Source of the DNA: Alphaproteobacteria bacterium
GTDB taxonomy: Bacteria > Pseudomonadota > Alphaproteobacteria > Kiloniellales > DSM-21159
Direction of reading: 5' to 3'
Length of the DNA: 54,744 nt
Assembly (NCBI GenBank): GCA_030433005.1
Contig: JAUILQ010000035.1
Span: 1 to 54,744, forward strand
In this document: piece after piece, positions 51,907 through 54,744 of the stretch
Numbering within the stretch: the first letter of the stretch is position 1
Layout of the letters: each line of letters starts with the position of its first letter
Program-made: the position numbers and the translations under genes
Notes under the pieces: model-generated
Databases searched by the model: none
Seen by the model: only the letters and a program-made list of their open reading frames with translations
Told to the model about the DNA's origin: nothing

Positions 51907-54546
51907 TCAGAAGGCCGGCACGGTGGCGCGGCGCCGCTGCAGCAGCACCACGAGCACCAGCAGCACCAGCGCCGGCAGGTAGAAGATCTCCTTGGCCATG
52001 CGGTCGGCGGGCACCTTGACCTCGGCGATCGTCACCGGGGGATCGCCGTAGAAGTCGAAGCCCTGCAGGTCCTCGAAGAAGGTCGTGCCGGGGAAGGGCT
52101 CCTCCAGCACCGCCTGCTCGCCGTCGATCGAGACCAGCAGGCCGCTGCCCTCCTCCAGGCGCAGCGCGCCGTCGTCGCCGTCGGCGAGCGGCGCCACCAG
52201 CGTGACCTGCCGCAGCTGCTCCGGGTTGTCGAAGTCGGGCCCCGTGACCACGACGCGCAGGCGGCTGCCTTCCGGCCGGTCGGCCGCCGCCTCGAAGATC
52301 TGCGCCGGCGGCACCTGGCGGTAGGGCGCCTCGACCTGGTCCAGCCAGAAGCCCGGGCGGAACAGCGTGAAGGCGACCAGCAGCAGCGCCACCGTCTCCC
52401 AGATCCGGTTGCGGGCGAAGAAGTAGCCCTGGGTCGCCGCCGCGAAGATCAGCATGGCCAGCGTCGCCTTCACGAAGATCGCGATGGCGCCCAGCCAGTC
52501 GACGCCGATCAGCAGCAGGTCGGTGTTGAAGATGAAGATGAACGGCAGGATGACCGTGCGCAGCGAATAGAAGAAGGCGGTCAGGCCGGTGCGTATGGGG
52601 TCGCCACCCGACACCGCCGCGGCGGCGAAACTCGCCAGTCCCACCGGTGGCGTCACGTCGGCCATGATGCCGAAGTAGAAGACGAAGAGGTGCACCGCGA
52701 TCAGCGGCACGATCAGGCCGTTGGCGGCGCCGAGCTCGACGATCACCGGGGCGAGCAGCGAGGACACCACGATGTAGTTGGCGGTGGTCGGCAGGCCCAT
52801 GCCCAGGATCAGGCTGAGGATCGCGGTGACCACCAGGATCGCCATCAGGTTGCCGCCGGAGATGAACTCGACGAACTCGCTCATGACCTGGCCGATGCCG
52901 GTCAGCGTCACGGTGCCGACGATGATGCCGGCGGTCGCCGTCGCGATGGCGATGCCGATCATGTTGCGCGCGCCGGCGATCAGGCCCTCGACCAGCTCGA
53001 TCGCGCCGGTCCGGAAGGCGTCGGCCTGCTGGTTCATCTCGCCGCGGAACAGCGCCTTGAGCGGGCGCTGGGTCAGCAGGATGACGATCATCAGCGCGAC
53101 GGCATAGAAGGCCGAGAGCCCCGGCGACTTCTGCTCGACCATCAGGAACCAGACCAGCACGACGATCGGCAGGATGTAGTGCAGGCCGGTCGGCAGCACG
53201 TCGCCGGCGACCGGCAGGCGCACGACCTGGGCGTTGGGGTCGTCCATCTCCAGGTCCGGCCGGCGCGAGGCGAACCAGACCAGGGCGATGTAGATCGCGA
53301 AGAGCAGGACGATGAGCAGCGGCGTCGCGACGCCGCCGGGCAGCAGCGCCTGGACGCCGAGAATGCCGAAGTAGACCAGTCCGGCCAGGATCAGGATCGA
53401 GGAGACCGAGATGCCGGTCGCCAGCAGGCGCGCCTTGGCGGTCTTGACGATCGGCTTCTCGAGCGCGGTCATGCCGGTCTTCAGCGCCTCGAGGTGCACC
53501 AGGTAGAGCAGCGCGATGTAGGAAATCGCCGCCGGCAGGAAGGCGTGCTTGATGACCTCCAGGTAGGAGATGCCGACGTACTCGACCATCAGGAAGGCGG
53601 CCGCGCCCATCACCGGCGGCATGATCTGGCCGTTGACCGAGGAGGCGACCTCGACGGCGCCGGCCTTGTCGCCGGAGAAGCCGACCCGCTTCATCAGCGG
53701 GATGGTGAAGGTGCCGGTGGTGACCACGTTGGCGATCGAGGAGCCGGAGATCAGGCCGGTCATGGCCGAGGCCAGCACCGCCGCCTTGGCCGGGCCGCCG
53801 CGCAGGTGGCCGAGCAAGGCGAAGGCGAGCTTGATGAAGTAGTTGCCGGCGCCGGCCTTGTCCAACAGGGAGCCGAACAGCACGAACAGGAAGACGAAGG
53901 AGGTCGAGACCCCGAGGGCGATGCCGAACACGCCTTCGGTGGTCAGCCACATGTGCTCCATGGCGCGGCGCATCGAGGCGCCGCCCCAGCGGATCACCTC
54001 GGGCACGATCTCGCTGGAGCCGAAGAAGACGTAGAACAGGAAGACCAGGGCGATGATCGCCAGCGGCGGGCCGAGCGCGCGCCAGGTCGCGGCGAGCAGC
54101 AGGATCAGGCCGACGACGGCGATGCCGACCTGCAGCTCGGTCGAGCGGCCGGCGCTCGCGGTGACCGCCAGGGTCTCGTAAAACCAGAACAGGTAGCTGG
54201 CGCAGAAGGCGGCGACCAGCGCGCAGATCCAGTCGTACCAGGGGATCCGGTCGCGCGGGCTGCGCTTGAAGGCCGGGTAGGCGCAGAACGCCAGGAACAG
54301 CGCCAGGCCCAGGTGGATCGAGCGCGTCTCGGTGTCGTTGAGGACCAGCGAGAAGGGCATCGCCGCCGACACCCAGAACGGCAGCGGCGAGGCGATCCAG
54401 ATCTGGAACAGCGACCAGAAGATCGCGACCCCGGCGAGCAGCACCGCGACCCAGCCGGTCGGATTGCGCGCGCCCGTGTCGGTCGAGGCGACGAGATCCG
54501 CGAGGTCGTCGTCGCTCAGCGTCTTCGGTTCGTCCAGCTTGGCCAT
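51907..54546 (-). CDS. TAXI-type TRAP transporter fused permease
   Basis: An 879-residue fusion of the small and large TRAP membrane subunits with about 16 or more hydrophobic segments. It contains FLFVLFGSLLDKAGAGNYFIKLAFALLGHLRGGPAKAAVLASAMTG-type DctM motifs, SIANVVTTGTFTIPLMKRVG, NGQIMPPVMGAAAFLMVEYV and a C-terminal soluble DUF3394-like domain (about residues 700-850) before a last membrane segment. These systems work with TAXI solute receptors, often for glutamate or 2-oxoglutarate-like acids. ATG 54546 has GGGGGACC upstream. The receptor gene is at 54681. Confidence 0.95.
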   Translation of the reverse strand: MAKLDEPKTLSDDDLADLVASTDTGARNPTGWVAVLLAGVAIFWSLFQIWIASPLPFWVSAAMPFSLVLNDTETRSIHLGLALFLAFCAYPAFKRSPRDRIPWYDWICALVAAFCASYLFWFYETLAVTASAGRSTELQVGIAVVGLILLLAATWRALGPPLAIIALVFLFYVFFGSSEIVPEVIRWGGASMRRAMEHMWLTTEGVFGIALGVSTSFVFLFVLFGSLLDKAGAGNYFIKLAFALLGHLRGGPAKAAVLASAMTGLISGSSIANVVTTGTFTIPLMKRVGFSGDKAGAVEVASSVNGQIMPPVMGAAAFLMVEYVGISYLEVIKHAFLPAAISYIALLYLVHLEALKTGMTALEKPIVKTAKARLLATGISVSSILILAGLVYFGILGVQALLPGGVATPLLIVLLFAIYIALVWFASRRPDLEMDDPNAQVVRLPVAGDVLPTGLHYILPIVVLVWFLMVEQKSPGLSAFYAVALMIVILLTQRPLKALFRGEMNQQADAFRTGAIELVEGLIAGARNMIGIAIATATAGIIVGTVTLTGIGQVMSEFVEFISGGNLMAILVVTAILSLILGMGLPTTANYIVVSSLLAPVIVELGAANGLIVPLIAVHLFVFYFGIMADVTPPVGLASFAAAAVSGGDPIRTGLTAFFYSLRTVILPFIFIFNTDLLLIGVDWLGAIAIFVKATLAMLIFAAATQGYFFARNRIWETVALLLVAFTLFRPGFWLDQVEAPYRQVPPAQIFEAAADRPEGSRLRVVVTGPDFDNPEQLRQVTLVAPLADGDDGALRLEEGSGLLVSIDGEQAVLEEPFPGTTFFEDLQGFDFYGDPPVTIAEVKVPADRMAKEIFYLPALVLLVLVVLLQRRRATVPAF

Positions 54547-54635
54547 GGAGGTCCCCCCGGAAAGCCCCAGTCAGCCCTCCGCCGCGGACCGGGCGGGAGG
54601 CGGCCCGTCCCCCTTTTCGACGGACCCGAGGAAGG

Positions 54636-54673
54636 CCGGGCCGGCGGGCGGCCTTGCGCCCCCGCCGGCCCGG
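54636..54673 (-). promoter_or_regulatory. Intercistronic hairpin between TAXI receptor and permease genes
   Basis: Arms 54636-54648 and 54661-54673 (CCGGGCCGGCGGG and its complement) form a perfect 13-base-pair stem with a 12-base loop, starting eight bases after the receptor stop codon. No T tract follows. It is in the same position as the hairpins in the pot and dct operons and may set receptor-to-permease stoichiometry. Confidence 0.65.
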
Positions 54674-54680
54674 AAGGCGG

Positions 54681-54744
54681 CTACATCCAGCCGCGCTCCT
54701 TGTAGTACTTCTCCGCGCCCGGATGGAGCGGGGCCGACAGGCCG
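54681..54744 (-). CDS. C-terminal end of a TAXI-family solute receptor
   Basis: Only the last 20 residues are in the window, ending GLSAPLHPGAEKYYKERGWM before TAG at 54683-54681. The PLHPGAEKYYKE ending is characteristic of TAXI TRAP receptors (TRAP-associated extracytoplasmic immunogenic family). It lies upstream of the fused permease, in the usual gene order. The rest of the protein and its signal peptide are beyond base 54744. Confidence 0.8.
   Translation of the reverse strand, partial: GLSAPLHPGAEKYYKERGWM

Overview
The window is very GC-rich DNA read as a stretch of alphaproteobacterial chromosome, most likely from a Rhodospirillales-type chemotroph. The lineage is an inference from a periplasmic Sox multienzyme cluster, two-subunit glycyl-tRNA synthetase, MeaB, DUF2336 and DUF2007 proteins, a GFA-family protein and several TRAP transporters, plus the base composition. 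I see no phage, insertion sequence, CRISPR array or rRNA. Genes are tightly packed and no gene-free stretch exceeds 300 bases.

Region 1 (1-9470) is a sulfur-oxidation locus. On the minus strand lie soxX, soxY, soxZ, soxA, soxB and soxV (CcdA-like), then a thioredoxin-like soxW and the first codons of a Tat-exported protein that is probably SoxC. On the plus strand are a SoxS-like thioredoxin, an exported HbpS/GlcG-family protein, and a less expected pair: a fused membrane/spermidine-synthase-like protein and an exported helical protein of unknown function. Three AT-rich, partly palindromic sites sit at the promoters and look like operators of one shared regulator.

Region 2 (9500-24660) is mixed housekeeping and signalling: CorA, an AarF/UbiB kinase, a CHASE-type histidine kinase, an IsdG-type monooxygenase, an orphan protein, MeaB, YgfZ, three glycosyltransferases, a dihydroorotase-like hydrolase with an altered metal-binding motif, a methyltransferase, and a histidine kinase fused to an NMT1/THI5-type binding domain.

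Region 3 (24700-33200) holds an AbrB-AbrB-Doc toxin-antitoxin module, pyruvate phosphate dikinase, glyQ/glyS (with a low-GC mosaic patch in glyS) and two small unknown genes, one behind a good Fur-like box.

Region 4 (33200-40440) is a minus-strand polyamine locus: PotH, PotI, PotF and PotA-type transporter genes, a nitrilase-family amidase, an acetylpolyamine deacetylase-like protein and an SppA-like protease. potH carries an in-frame stop codon at codon 46.

Region 5 (40460-54744) has a TrmN6-like methyltransferase, DUF2007, octaprenyl diphosphate synthase, a GFA protein, a phospholipase D-like protein, tRNA-Pro(CGG), a three-gene DctPQM TRAP transporter, a DUF2336 protein, a rhodanese, an unknown protein, and a TAXI-type TRAP system with a universal stress protein. 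Hairpins lie between the binding-protein gene and the next gene in all three transporter operons.
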